Shown in pieces: positions 30,262-38,791 of a DNA stretch of 47,369 bases. Below the pieces are notes generated by a model, which made no database searches, was not told the origin of the DNA, and saw nothing but the letters and a program-made list of their open reading frames with translations. Location: the IMG/VR virus record IMGVR_UViG_3300031952_000030, positions 1-47,369 of that record; one strand, given 5' to 3'. The translations under genes were made by a program, and so were the position numbers. The number at the start of each line of letters is the position of its first letter. Position 1 is the stretch's first letter. The DNA is from a virus.

Positions 30262-30272
30262 AGGTATTCCTA

Positions 30273-30485
30273 ATGTTTCGAAAACTAACAAGGTCGCAAG
30301 AGATGCCCTTCACTGTACACCGTGGAAGAATTCGATGGTGGATGGGAGATAATCACTCTTCCTTTGTTGATTGTAGGTTCATCGGTCGTGATGGTGATCT
30401 TGTAGGAATTATTACACCAGGAAGTGGATTTCGTGTGGTGATGATTCATGAAGTAGGACCTGTTCCTGTAAAGGAAAAGGTTTAG
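30273..30485 (+). CDS. Hypothetical protein, 70 aa
   Basis: AGGT lies 7 bases before the ATG at 30273; an ATG at 30303 is possible. The product is a small beta-rich protein (RGRIRWWMGDNHSSFVDCRF, then GDLVGIITPGSGFRVVM). It lies between the clamp and the polymerase. No family is recognised. Confidence 0.5.
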   Translation: MFRKLTRSQEMPFTVHRGRIRWWMGDNHSSFVDCRFIGRDGDLVGIITPGSGFRVVMIHEVGPVPVKEKV

Positions 30486-30505
30486 ATGGAATCTACAGAA
30501 ATCTT

Positions 30506-33241
30506 ATGGGTGAGCAGAAAGCATTTTTTCCATCAGCATTTGAGGTTTTTGAGCAGAACAATCCTGAGCGCTTCGCTCCCAAGCGAGGTCCTCGTCCTGC
30601 TGGATCCTCAAACCCTCGGAGAAGTGGCAAGAAGGTTGATGCCACACCGAAAGTGTATGATTGTGCTGAATGCGGACTGTGCAACTCATGTCGAAGTCCC
30701 CGAATCAAACGATATGGTGAGGGTCAGAAGAAGATCTTGTTCATTGGCCTCTGTCCTGGAAAGGATGAAGATCAAATTGGATTGCCTTTCGTTGGACCAT
30801 CAGGTGAGCTACTAAGGCGTCATTGTTCTTACGTTGGTCTAGATCTGGATAAGGACTGTGTCCGAACCAACATTGCTAGGTGCTACTCTACTAAAGATCC
30901 AACAGCTGTTCAGATCTTGTGCTGTCGTCAGAATCTTCTGAAGGACATTGAAGAGGTGAAGCCCGAGCTGATCATCTGTTTAGGTGATCTGGCCATCAAT
31001 GCAGTTCTCGAGAAGCCGAAAGGTATCAAGTCCAAGACCTTTTCCAGGTTTTCAGCAGCGATGATGCATGGAATGGTCGTGTACAGCAGGAAGTTCAACT
31101 GCTGGGTTGCATCTTCTTATCATCCAGCATTCTTCCTTCGTCGTAAGAACAGGACCGATGTGCCGGACGATGAAAATCTCTTCGTATTCGACATAGCACG
31201 GGCCTTGAACTATCTGGACAAGAAACCGATTGAGCCGTTGACAGAAGATGGCAACGTGATGCTCTCGAATCCTGATGGGGCGATTCGAATCATCAACCAG
31301 ATGTGCGAATCAGTCGATCCAGTTGGTTACGACTACGAAACATTCCAGCTAACTCCTTTCCAACCAGAGGCTGAGCTTCTGTCCATCGCCTTCACTAACA
31401 AAGTGGAATCAGGTTACTTTATTCCTTTTGGTCTTATCAATCCAGCCACAGGTCAGAAGTACTTCAACTTAGTAGAGCAAGGTTTCATACTAGAGGCGTG
31501 GAAACGTTTTCTGGCCAGTAAGGCTCCCAAGGTCGTGCAGAACTTGAATATGGAGGAGCTCTGGAACCGAGAGTACCTCCATCAGTCCATGTCGAACTTT
31601 ATTCATGACACGATGCTGGCTCAGCACATCCTCCACTGCAATACCAACACAACTTCACTGGCGTTTCAGGTCTTCGAAATGTGTGGCCATGATTACAAGG
31701 AAATGGTCAACACAAAAGACCTTCGTGGGGAAGACCCACTAAAGATCTTCCATTACAATTGCTGGGATGCTCGCTACACGTTGATGTCGTATTACCAGCA
31801 GATGCCCCGACTTAAGAGAGAAGGACGCTTATCTGAATTCAATGATCTACTTCAGAAGGGTGAGATGGTATTGGTGGAGATGCGGAGAAGGGGTGTTCTT
31901 ATCGACATCAATGTTCTGAAGAGTCTTGAAGACGAATACGACCAAGAACGGGAGCAGCGATTTGTGGGGATGCAGAACTCCCCAGGTGTGGTACAGTACG
32001 TTAACGATAACAAAGATACTAAGGGCTTCAAAGGTTTCAATCCCAAATCAACTTCGCAGATGGGGCGAATCCTCTATGGAGTGTACCAAGTACCCCTCTA
32101 TAGAAAGACCAAGACACAGAAAGGCAAGTCCGATGTAGATGCCCTGGAAGAAATTCAGAAGAAGACTGATAACCAGAATGTCAAGACCTTGATCGATGAT
32201 TTGTTCCGATATCGGAAGTGCGGAAGTCTTCTTACAAGAGCTGCTAATTATCGAAGATTGATGGACGTAGCATGCCTGGTTCATCCTATTTTCAATCTGC
32301 ACATCGCAGATACATATCGATCATCGGCGGACAGTCCTAACATCCAGAACGTCTTCAAACACGACAAGGAACTGAAGAAGTTCCGTCGTATTATCATCCC
32401 AACACCTGGTAACATCCTCCTCGAAGCAGACTACAGTGGTCTGGAAGTTCGAGTGATTGCGATGGCGTCCAAGGATGAGGAACTGACCCGACAGATCATC
32501 CAAGGAGTTGATACTCACAAGAGGTGGGCGTCTGAGATTTACCGTAAGCCCCTTGGCCAGATCTCGAGTGATGAGAGATTTGAGTGTAAGAACAGTTTCA
32601 TCTTTGCATCTTTCTACGGAGCCACAGCGGATTCGATCGCCCGTAAATTTCCCTCTGCACCTGAAGGTCATATTGCTTTTGTCCAGGATAAGTTCTGGAA
32701 TGAGTTCTACAGTGTTAGGACTTGGCAGCGTCGAACGATTGAGCAGTATCGGGACTGTGGGTATGTAGAGGGCATGTCCGGTTTCCGTCGGTATGGTCCT
32801 CTTACCATTAACAAGCTCTACAACACTCCTATTCAAGGACCAGCGTTTCATCTGATGGTAGGCGCTTTGATCCAGATTGAGATCGCGTTCGCTGAGCGTG
32901 GACTCCGGTCACGACCCATCTTCGAAATCCACGATAGTGTTACTATCGACACAGTGCCAAGTGAGGCTGAAGAGGTTGTAAAGATTGTGACGGAGATTAT
33001 GATCGCCAAACGATTTGAATGGCAGGGCATTGTTCCTCTTGGAGTTGAGTTTGAGATCGGAATTACCAACTGGTATGATCTTACACACCTGGAGTTTGGA
33101 GACTGCGAGTTCTGTCATGTCCACGGACCGATGGGACACTCGAAGGACAAGAAAGATCTGCCTGATGGCCACAAGCAAATTACTCACTTGTTACAGTGTG
33201 GAACATGCCGGCAGGTCAAGCAGCGGGTTGAGGTGAAGTAG
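30506..33241 (+). CDS. DNA polymerase I-type polymerase with N-terminal uracil-DNA-glycosylase-like domain
   Basis: Residues about 50-225 resemble family 4/5 uracil-DNA glycosylase: cysteines at 53, 56, 59 and 62, GLCPGKDEDQIGLPFVGPSG at 81-100 and SYHPAFFLRR near 209. A DEDD exonuclease follows (YDYETF near 276, QNLNMEEL, YNCWDARYT). The family A polymerase core is clear: LLEADYSGLEVRVIA near 640 (motif A), CKNSFIFASFYGAT near 694 (motif B) and EIHDSVTID near 810 (motif C). The tail adds a CEFCHVHG...CGTC zinc module. It is the replicative polymerase. A UDG-PolA fusion is also known in SPO1. Whether the glycosylase domain is active is unclear. No strong ribosome site precedes the ATG. Confidence 0.9.
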   Translation: MGEQKAFFPSAFEVFEQNNPERFAPKRGPRPAGSSNPRRSGKKVDATPKVYDCAECGLCNSCRSPRIKRYGEGQKKILFIGLCPGKDEDQIGLPFVGPSGELLRRHCSYVGLDLDKDCVRTNIARCYSTKDPTAVQILCCRQNLLKDIEEVKPELIICLGDLAINAVLEKPKGIKSKTFSRFSAAMMHGMVVYSRKFNCWVASSYHPAFFLRRKNRTDVPDDENLFVFDIARALNYLDKKPIEPLTEDGNVMLSNPDGAIRIINQMCESVDPVGYDYETFQLTPFQPEAELLSIAFTNKVESGYFIPFGLINPATGQKYFNLVEQGFILEAWKRFLASKAPKVVQNLNMEELWNREYLHQSMSNFIHDTMLAQHILHCNTNTTSLAFQVFEMCGHDYKEMVNTKDLRGEDPLKIFHYNCWDARYTLMSYYQQMPRLKREGRLSEFNDLLQKGEMVLVEMRRRGVLIDINVLKSLEDEYDQEREQRFVGMQNSPGVVQYVNDNKDTKGFKGFNPKSTSQMGRILYGVYQVPLYRKTKTQKGKSDVDALEEIQKKTDNQNVKTLIDDLFRYRKCGSLLTRAANYRRLMDVACLVHPIFNLHIADTYRSSADSPNIQNVFKHDKELKKFRRIIIPTPGNILLEADYSGLEVRVIAMASKDEELTRQIIQGVDTHKRWASEIYRKPLGQISSDERFECKNSFIFASFYGATADSIARKFPSAPEGHIAFVQDKFWNEFYSVRTWQRRTIEQYRDCGYVEGMSGFRRYGPLTINKLYNTPIQGPAFHLMVGALIQIEIAFAERGLRSRPIFEIHDSVTIDTVPSEAEEVVKIVTEIMIAKRFEWQGIVPLGVEFEIGITNWYDLTHLEFGDCEFCHVHGPMGHSKDKKDLPDGHKQITHLLQCGTCRQVKQRVEVK

Positions 33242-34094
33242 CTTCTTCGACCCTCTCCAAGATTTGGGCTTTTCGAGGTCTCTTGAAAAACCCGAACGAT
33301 GGGTCATCTGTGCTTTTCTCGATGTTGGCGATGAAGGTGATCTTGTCACCATGGGCTTCACATCCATCGATCTTGGATGGGATGGTTCCCCATACCCGGA
33401 AGCCTCGGTCGTCTTCGACGAGCATCTTGTGCTCGTATCCGTACATGCCCTCGATTACTTTGGTGGAGATGATGATACCGGTGATGGTGATGCCATCGCC
33501 CTCGACCACATCCACCTTCGGCTTCTCGATCTTCGGTGTGTTGAGTTCCGTGACGATCTTGTGAGCCAGTTCCACCTGCTTGTCTGTGAGATGGCCCCAC
33601 TGGAAGAGATTGCGCTTTAGATCGGCCAGGATGTAGTGGGTTGGTTGAGCTTCCTCGCCCAGAACTGAGATCAGATCCTGGTGCTCATTCAACCACTCGC
33701 GGGCGGCTTTGATGATGGCGTTTCGGCGCTCGTTCGTTTCTTTCTGACGACGAACCTGCTCCTGGATCCAAGTAGATCTGGACTCGAGATGAAACCGACT
33801 GGCACAGATGTGGCCGACTACGATGATCTGCCGAGTGGGACGATGAAGGTAAACATTGCCCCAGTGGAACCGAGCACCGCAGTGGTCGCAAGTGTGGGTC
33901 ACTTTGTAGTGGCCATCGAAGAGACGCTTGCTCTTGAGAACCTTCTCAGGATCGATTTCGGTCGGATCGTTGTGAAAGGCACCGTGAATCGCTTCCAGGA
34001 CCTCTTCGCTGTGGCCCTGATAGATCCATCCGACGTACTTGTAGGTGGCCGGGTCCAATTCTGCGGGTCGATGGCAATCGGTTCTTTCTGGCAC
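33216..34094 (-). CDS. Zinc-finger and OB-fold-like protein, 292 aa
   Basis: Read from the promoter at 34113-34158. The first part has CDHCGARFHWGNVYLHRPTR followed by HICASR, a treble-clef-like zinc site. The C-terminal 100 residues (GITITGIIISTKVIEGMYGY, then KMLVEDDRGFRVWGTIPS and GDKITFIANIEKS) have an OB-fold pattern. A single-stranded nucleic-acid-binding role is plausible. Its last 26 bases overlap the end of the polymerase gene, convergent. No named family is recognised. Confidence 0.65.
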   Translation of the reverse strand: MPERTDCHRPAELDPATYKYVGWIYQGHSEEVLEAIHGAFHNDPTEIDPEKVLKSKRLFDGHYKVTHTCDHCGARFHWGNVYLHRPTRQIIVVGHICASRFHLESRSTWIQEQVRRQKETNERRNAIIKAAREWLNEHQDLISVLGEEAQPTHYILADLKRNLFQWGHLTDKQVELAHKIVTELNTPKIEKPKVDVVEGDGITITGIIISTKVIEGMYGYEHKMLVEDDRGFRVWGTIPSKIDGCEAHGDKITFIANIEKSTDDPSFGFFKRPRKAQILERVEEATSPQPAA

Positions 34095-34112
34095 TCTCGT
34101 CCTTTCGGTTTA

Positions 34113-34158
34113 GTTGATTGTCTATGTATAGTATAAAGTCTACTAAGGCGAAAGCCAA
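34113..34158 (-). promoter_or_regulatory. Sigma70-like promoter with partial operator
   Basis: On the minus strand -35 TTGGCT (34153-34158), 17-base spacer, -10 TATACT (34130-34135). The operator arms are GTAGAC and ATCAAC. It drives the gene starting at 34094. The near-palindrome could also affect the divergent gene at 34177. Confidence 0.75.
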
Positions 34159-34176
34159 CTGAAAAAAGAGAATTTT

Positions 34177-34644
34177 ATGTCATTCTCAAAAGCTCAACTG
34201 GTGATTGATCTGAGTGTCCGAAATCTGTGCTATCATCCGTACCCCAACCATCTGCATGGCTGTCCGAACTACGGAAAGAAGAAGGGTTGTCCCCCAAACT
34301 GTGCGAAGATTACAGAGGTTCTGGACTTGAGTAAGCCCACATGGGTGATCTGGAATGTGTTTGACTTCGGAGCCCATGTGAGAAGGATGGCGTTAGCTCA
34401 TCCGGACTGGTCAGATAGGCAGAAGGCATGCTGTCTGTACTGGCAACCAGTAGCTCGGAGAGCCCTCAAGTTTGAAATAATGCTATTCGTAGCACAGAAG
34501 TATCCTGTGAGGGTGATGGACAATCCAGAGGCAATGGGTGTGAATGTTACAGAAACCATGCGATTGATTGGACAAGAGCTTGAATGGCCACCCAAGACAA
34601 AAACGTATCAAGTGGCTATCGCAGGAACCAGATCGTTAGGTTAG
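34177..34644 (+). CDS. Metal-binding protein with CPNYGKKKGCPP motif (DUF2284-like), 155 aa
   Basis: LCYHPYPNHLHGCPNYGKKK followed by GCPPNC gives five cysteines in the CPNYGxxxxCPP arrangement of DUF2284-type proteins, which suggests an iron-sulfur or zinc site. The rest is helical with further cysteines (KACCLYW). Start at the ATG at 34177, with only GAGAATTTT upstream, so translation may be weak. It is the lone plus-strand gene between minus-strand genes. Role unknown. Confidence 0.55.
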   Translation: MSFSKAQLVIDLSVRNLCYHPYPNHLHGCPNYGKKKGCPPNCAKITEVLDLSKPTWVIWNVFDFGAHVRRMALAHPDWSDRQKACCLYWQPVARRALKFEIMLFVAQKYPVRVMDNPEAMGVNVTETMRLIGQELEWPPKTKTYQVAIAGTRSLG

Positions 34645-34806
34645 CCCTTCAGGGTTGGTTTGGTTTGGCTCAATCGAAATAATAATTGAATCAAATGGTT
34701 TATTGTTTCTGGCCCATTCCTTTATGTCTGTTCCTTTAGGAACTTGACAAATGGTACTATGAGCCAGGCCGTCGCCGTCTTTCCACTTAATCACATACTC
34801 AATCAT
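34636..34806 (-). CDS. Small hypothetical protein, 56 aa
   Basis: The ATG at 34806 overlaps the upstream minus-strand stop as ATGA, which fixes the start. The product (MIEYVIKWKDGDGLAHSTIC, then VPKGTDIKEWARNN) is a small mixed alpha/beta protein. Its end overlaps the end of the convergent plus-strand gene by 9 bases. Confidence 0.55.
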   Translation of the reverse strand: MIEYVIKWKDGDGLAHSTICQVPKGTDIKEWARNNKPFDSIIISIEPNQTNPEGLT

Positions 34807-34997
34807 AGCCCTATGTCTTCTTTGGCAGCTCTGGCCGATGTGCCACACATGTCACGAAGGATCTGATTTTTCGCCCTCTCGGCCGCAAGTTGCTTCTGAT
34901 GCTTCACGTAACCTTCTGCCGTGCCTGTGTGTCCACACTTGCTACACTTGTTTCCGTTGCATTTCGGGCACGGTGCCATGTATGTATCATCAAGCAT
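34803..34997 (-). CDS. Small zinc-ribbon protein, 64 aa
   Basis: The ATG at 34997 has AAGGATCAGAA before it. CPKCNGNKCSKCGHTG is a DnaJ-like CxxCxGxxCxxCGxxG zinc motif, followed by a helix. It is the first gene after the promoter at 35022-35063. Role unknown. Confidence 0.6.
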   Translation of the reverse strand: MLDDTYMAPCPKCNGNKCSKCGHTGTAEGYVKHQKQLAAERAKNQILRDMCGTSARAAKEDIGL

Positions 34998-35021
34998 TTC
35001 TGATCCTTTCAATCTTGTTAG

Positions 35022-35063
35022 TTATTATACATATAGTATAAGGTCTGTTTGGTCGAAATTCAA
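35022..35063 (-). promoter_or_regulatory. Sigma70-like promoter (shared phage class)
   Basis: On the minus strand -35 TTGAAT (35058-35063), 17-base spacer, -10 TATACT (35035-35040). The spacer TTTCGACCAAACAGACCT resembles those at 3519 and 7983. The operator arms are degenerate. Confidence 0.7.
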
Positions 35064-35105
35064 CTCCGAAAAGGAATTTTCTCGAGAAATTATTGGCTGT
35101 GAGAC

Positions 35106-35114
35106 CAGTATAAT
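35106..35114 (+). promoter_or_regulatory. CAGTATAAT element before the DUF932-like gene
   Basis: CAGTATAAT lies 38 bases before the ATG at 35153 and upstream of GGAGG. It opens the plus-strand block 35153 onward. A TTGGCT occurs only 10 bases upstream of it, too close for a sigma70 -35. Confidence 0.5.
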
Positions 35115-35152
35115 CATCCATAAAACAAATCCTTTTTGGAGGTACGAACAAC

Positions 35153-36181
35153 ATGGCACAGCCAACACTCAACCTCATGTCCCGGGATCAAGTGACGAGG
35201 GTCTTAGAACCCACTGAGGGGCTCACACATGTGGATGTGGAGCTTGGATTGAAATCGGAGATCTTCTTCAAGATCGATGACAAAGGTGCCCCGATCATCA
35301 CTCTCAACAAAGAGGAACATCTGATGACGACCGAAGGCCTGCAAGAGGCCGCTCGGGGCGTCGGCATTCCTGAGTCCTACAGCAGGAAGTGCCCGACAGA
35401 CCTTCTGTTCCGAAATCTGGACCACTGGTTCCGAGGTGGAGCCAATGGCAAACTTAGGTTCTTCCTTCACAGTGGTACAGTTGTTGGCTGCAATGCCAAC
35501 CGTCCACAATACTACAACAACAGCGAACTGCTCGGAGCTACGGAGCAGATTATCGGACCTGATCACATCTTGGGCTATCATCAGGTGTTCAGTCGTTTGG
35601 ATCACTCACGCATCTCCATTGTCACCGATCGTGTGTTCGAAGCTGTTACTGGTGATGTTCTCCATGGAGGAATCGACCTTCAGAATTCAATCATCGGAGA
35701 GCACAAGATCGAGATCGCTCCGTATATCTGCCGGGCCATCTGCGTCAATGGTGCCATTGTATATGAGAACATCAGCCAGTGGTCACACCGCAGCGATAGC
35801 AACGAGCCCATTAGTCCTTGGGTCCGAAATGCTACACAAGGTTCGCTGGGAGCTCTTGATGGGGAGTTTGGACGTATCAAGCATTTGACCGAGGTTGGAG
35901 TTGAGGGTCATGTTCCTGATACACTGGCCAGCTTGTTCCGCAAGTTTGGCATCCCGGTTCGTACACAGCAAGAAATCGTTGCTGAGGCTGCTACCCAGAA
36001 TGGTGGGGGCGGCCCTAAGACAATGTATGATATCTGGAACGCAATCACCCGAGTTGGGACCTACTCATCAAAACTGTCCACTTCCGGTGCCCGTGCTCTC
36101 CAGAGTGTCGCCGGCGGAGTCACTCATGAGTATAATCTGTGCCCGCACTGTCACCAGTTGGTGAAGCAGGCGAAGGCATAA
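35153..36181 (+). CDS. DUF932-like phage/plasmid protein, 342 aa
   Basis: GGAGGTACGAACAAC precedes the ATG. The order of segments, a beta-rich N-terminal half, RFFLHSGTVVGCNANRPQYY, then ISIVTDRVFEAVTGDVLHGG and an asparagine- or serine-rich middle (QWSHRSDSNEPISPWVRN) resembles DUF932/TIGR03299 proteins of phages and plasmids. Their biochemical role is unknown. A CPHCHQL zinc-type pair sits near the C-terminus. It is the first gene of the clamp-loader/recombination block and, judged by its ribosome site, is probably well expressed. Confidence 0.5.
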   Translation: MAQPTLNLMSRDQVTRVLEPTEGLTHVDVELGLKSEIFFKIDDKGAPIITLNKEEHLMTTEGLQEAARGVGIPESYSRKCPTDLLFRNLDHWFRGGANGKLRFFLHSGTVVGCNANRPQYYNNSELLGATEQIIGPDHILGYHQVFSRLDHSRISIVTDRVFEAVTGDVLHGGIDLQNSIIGEHKIEIAPYICRAICVNGAIVYENISQWSHRSDSNEPISPWVRNATQGSLGALDGEFGRIKHLTEVGVEGHVPDTLASLFRKFGIPVRTQQEIVAEAATQNGGGGPKTMYDIWNAITRVGTYSSKLSTSGARALQSVAGGVTHEYNLCPHCHQLVKQAKA

Positions 36182-36192
36182 GGAGAAAACGC

Positions 36193-37191
36193 GTGTCGAT
36201 AGGACTGTATCAAGAACTTCGTCCGATCTGTCTTGCTGAGATGGTCGGGAATGAAACGACTGTTGGGGCTCTTGCAAAGATGCTCAAGAGCCCCACTCGG
36301 CCCCACGCTATTCTCTTCTTCGGACCTTCTGGATGTGGAAAGACCACTCTCGGACGAATACTGGCCCATGAGTTTGGTTCGGATGAGAATAGCATCTTCG
36401 AGTACAACGCGGCTAATACTCGAGGTATCGATACCGTGAGGGAGATCAGTGCCCAGGCCGGATTGTCTTCCCTGGGAGGCAAGCCCAAGACATACATTAT
36501 CGATGAGTGCCATGAACTGACCAAGGCCGCTCAAGAAGCTTTTCTGAAGGTGCTCGAGGAGCCTCCTGTTCATTGCTATTTTGTTCTCTGTACCACCGAT
36601 CCAAATAGTCTTATCCTCACTGTCCGGAATCGGTGTACACCGTATGAGGTCTCGAGGTTGGGTGAGTCGAAGATCATTGCTCTTCTGGATGGAGCCTGTC
36701 AGAAGAAGGGGTTCAAGGTAGATCCTCAGATTGTTCAAGGCATCGCATGCACTTGTGAAGGTTCACCGAGAGCAGCACTGGTTGCTCTGGAGACGGTCAA
36801 GGATATCACTAACGTAGATGAAGCCTTTCAGATGTTGGTGAAGGGCACAGAGAAGGATGTTCAGGTCATTGAACTCTGTAAACTGCTGTACGCCAATCCA
36901 GATGTTCGTCAGCAGAAGTGGCAGCAGATTATTGGAACCTTTGACAAGATCGCAGAAGAGCCTGAGACCATTAGAAAGTCTATCCTGACCTACCTTTACA
37001 AAAAGTTGGTTACTGCTGCTAATGCGAAGGAAGCTCTTGACCTGGCACATTTGATACGAATCTTCAGTACCAGTGTTTTCTACGGAAGTAAGGCACAGTT
37101 AGGATCTCTTGTGGCCCAAGCGTGCTTCTCCGAGAATACATACCTTCCTCCGTACTCACATTCAGAATTACACTGGAACAAAGTTGTCTAG
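36193..37191 (+). CDS. Clamp loader ATPase (DnaX/gamma or gp44-like)
   Basis: GTG start at 36193 with AAGGAG upstream. AAA+ motifs: Walker A GPSGCGKTT near residues 44-52, Walker B YIIDECHEL near 98, sensor 1 VLCTTDPNSL, and a TVRNRC segment at the place of the SRC arginine-finger motif. The C-terminal 140 residues form the helical collar. It loads the sliding clamp onto primed DNA. Only one clamp-loader subunit was found in this window; the family normally needs a second subunit. Confidence 0.88.
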   Translation: MSIGLYQELRPICLAEMVGNETTVGALAKMLKSPTRPHAILFFGPSGCGKTTLGRILAHEFGSDENSIFEYNAANTRGIDTVREISAQAGLSSLGGKPKTYIIDECHELTKAAQEAFLKVLEEPPVHCYFVLCTTDPNSLILTVRNRCTPYEVSRLGESKIIALLDGACQKKGFKVDPQIVQGIACTCEGSPRAALVALETVKDITNVDEAFQMLVKGTEKDVQVIELCKLLYANPDVRQQKWQQIIGTFDKIAEEPETIRKSILTYLYKKLVTAANAKEALDLAHLIRIFSTSVFYGSKAQLGSLVAQACFSENTYLPPYSHSELHWNKVV

Positions 37192-37220
37192 TAACAATCA
37201 ATTTTTAGGAGGTCCTCACA

Positions 37221-38234
37221 ATGGGACGAGCGGAATCAATTGCTGATGAACAGAGAAAGACTCGAGAAGGTACTTCAGGCAAGTACAACTACACTGATGT
37301 CCGAGCATTGGAACGGGCGGGAATCACTCAGTACAAGAGCCAGCCCGGATCCAATTTCATGCGGGTTATTGACCTGCACTTTTCTCAGTATACCAAAGAG
37401 AAGAAACCGTTCTATGGGAAAGCAGTCTACGTTCACAACCATGTCGGCGCCGATGATCGTACCTTCCTTTGTATGAAGAAGATGTATGGTCTACCTTGTG
37501 CCATGTGTGATCTGTCCGAAAAGCTGAAGTCGGTTGATCCGAATGATGCCCGGATCAAAGAGTTGTGGCCAAGCTCCCGCTACTTGTTTTTCGTTTTTGA
37601 CACACGCAGTGCTGATACTGAGAGAAAAGGACTTCAGTGGTACGATGCTCCAGCGGCCATCAAAGACGGCATTGTCTCATTGTCCACTGATCCGAGAACC
37701 AATCGAACTATTGATATCAGCTCTCGTGATGAGGGAATGGATGTCGTGTTTGATCGTGTTGGTTCAGGTATCAATACGAAGTACATAGCTTTCAGATTGA
37801 TACCTGGTGAGAAGCCCCCCGAGTCATGGTATAAGAATGCTCCTGATGACTTCGAAGAATTCCTTCTGAAGCCAGAGTATTCTGAGGTGGCCACGGAGCT
37901 TGCTCAACTTCCAGCCCCTACTGTTGAGTCCCGGGGTGGTGAAGCCCGAGGTGATTCGAGAAGTCAAGGTGGGGTCAATCCTGGTGTTGTCCAGGATCCA
38001 ACTCCTGAGGTCAGACAACCTGTTCAAGTGCCACAGATGTCAGCTCCTGCTCCGATACCGGTTCCAGTTCCTGTTCCGGCTCCTGTGCCAGCCCCCACAG
38101 CACCTGAAGTTCGTTCACGAGGTGAGGTTCCTGCTGGTGCTGAGTCTCGAGTGCGGGGTGAGGTCACTCCCGCTAATGGGGTGAGTCCTGAGGTTCGTGA
38201 TCGTATTGCTCAACTGAAACAGCAAGGGGGTTGA
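37221..38234 (+). CDS. Single-stranded DNA-binding protein (gp32-like)
   Basis: AGGAGG precedes the ATG. The core (residues about 45-220) has FMRVIDLHFSQYTKEKKPFY, then CMKKMYGLPCAMC, a zinc-type site, and HNHVG, as in T4 gp32-like proteins with their H...C...C ligand set. The C-terminal 110 residues are disordered: proline/valine alternations (PIPVPVPVPAPVPAP) and an acidic stretch that probably contacts other replication proteins. It coats single strands at forks and recombination sites. Confidence 0.75.
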   Translation: MGRAESIADEQRKTREGTSGKYNYTDVRALERAGITQYKSQPGSNFMRVIDLHFSQYTKEKKPFYGKAVYVHNHVGADDRTFLCMKKMYGLPCAMCDLSEKLKSVDPNDARIKELWPSSRYLFFVFDTRSADTERKGLQWYDAPAAIKDGIVSLSTDPRTNRTIDISSRDEGMDVVFDRVGSGINTKYIAFRLIPGEKPPESWYKNAPDDFEEFLLKPEYSEVATELAQLPAPTVESRGGEARGDSRSQGGVNPGVVQDPTPEVRQPVQVPQMSAPAPIPVPVPVPAPVPAPTAPEVRSRGEVPAGAESRVRGEVTPANGVSPEVRDRIAQLKQQGG

Positions 38235-38239
38235 TACCA

Positions 38240-38791
38240 ATGTCTGCATTGCAAGACCGACTTCGTGAGTTGAAGGCCAGATTGCCAATTGACCGAACCC
38301 GGTTAGGTGAAGAGTGTGCAGGTCAAGCAGTTCTATTCGGCGAGATCGGGGAATTCGTATCAGAGCTCAAGAGAGATGCCCGAACTGCCAAGGATTTCTT
38401 AGATTTGGAACGCTCTCGAGTGAGAAAAGGAATCCGTGAGAATCCTGGTGGTGCTGGGATTTCCAAACTCACGGAGTCGGCCCTGGAAGATGCAGTTATC
38501 ACTCATGATGACTACCGGAAAGCTCTCACAGCATACACTGAAGCACAGTATCTGGCCGATTGTGCTAATGTGTTGATAACTGCTGCTGAAGAGCGAAAAT
38601 CAATGATCAAGGATGCAGTGACCTTGTACGTTCATGAGTGGTACTCTACTAAGGATGACCTTGCTCCTCAGAAGGTTGATCTGAACAAAGTAACAGAGGA
38701 TCGAATTAACGATCTTCGTCGATCGTCGGCCGCACAGCGTGAACAAGAAAGCCAGGGAGAAGAAAACACAGGAGTAGGTACTAATGAGTGA
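38240..38791 (+). CDS. Helical protein upstream of the recombinase, possible mediator, 183 aa
   Basis: Start at the ATG at 38240, with GGGGGTT upstream; an in-frame TTG at 38231 is less likely. The protein is almost all helix and strongly charged (ELKRDARTAKDFLDLERSRV, then LADCANVLITAAEERKSMIK). It lies between the SSB and the RecA-like gene and overlaps the latter by 8 bases. A recombination mediator of UvsY type would sit in such a place, but sequence similarity is not evident. Confidence 0.5.
   Translation: MSALQDRLRELKARLPIDRTRLGEECAGQAVLFGEIGEFVSELKRDARTAKDFLDLERSRVRKGIRENPGGAGISKLTESALEDAVITHDDYRKALTAYTEAQYLADCANVLITAAEERKSMIKDAVTLYVHEWYSTKDDLAPQKVDLNKVTEDRINDLRRSSAAQREQESQGEENTGVGTNE

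Noticed and set aside
32321-32851. Open frame of 176 codons on the minus strand
   Set aside because: It is antisense to the polymerase motifs A and B.
33216-33241. Terminator between the convergent polymerase and zinc/OB genes
   Set aside because: The genes overlap and no hairpin with a T-run was seen.
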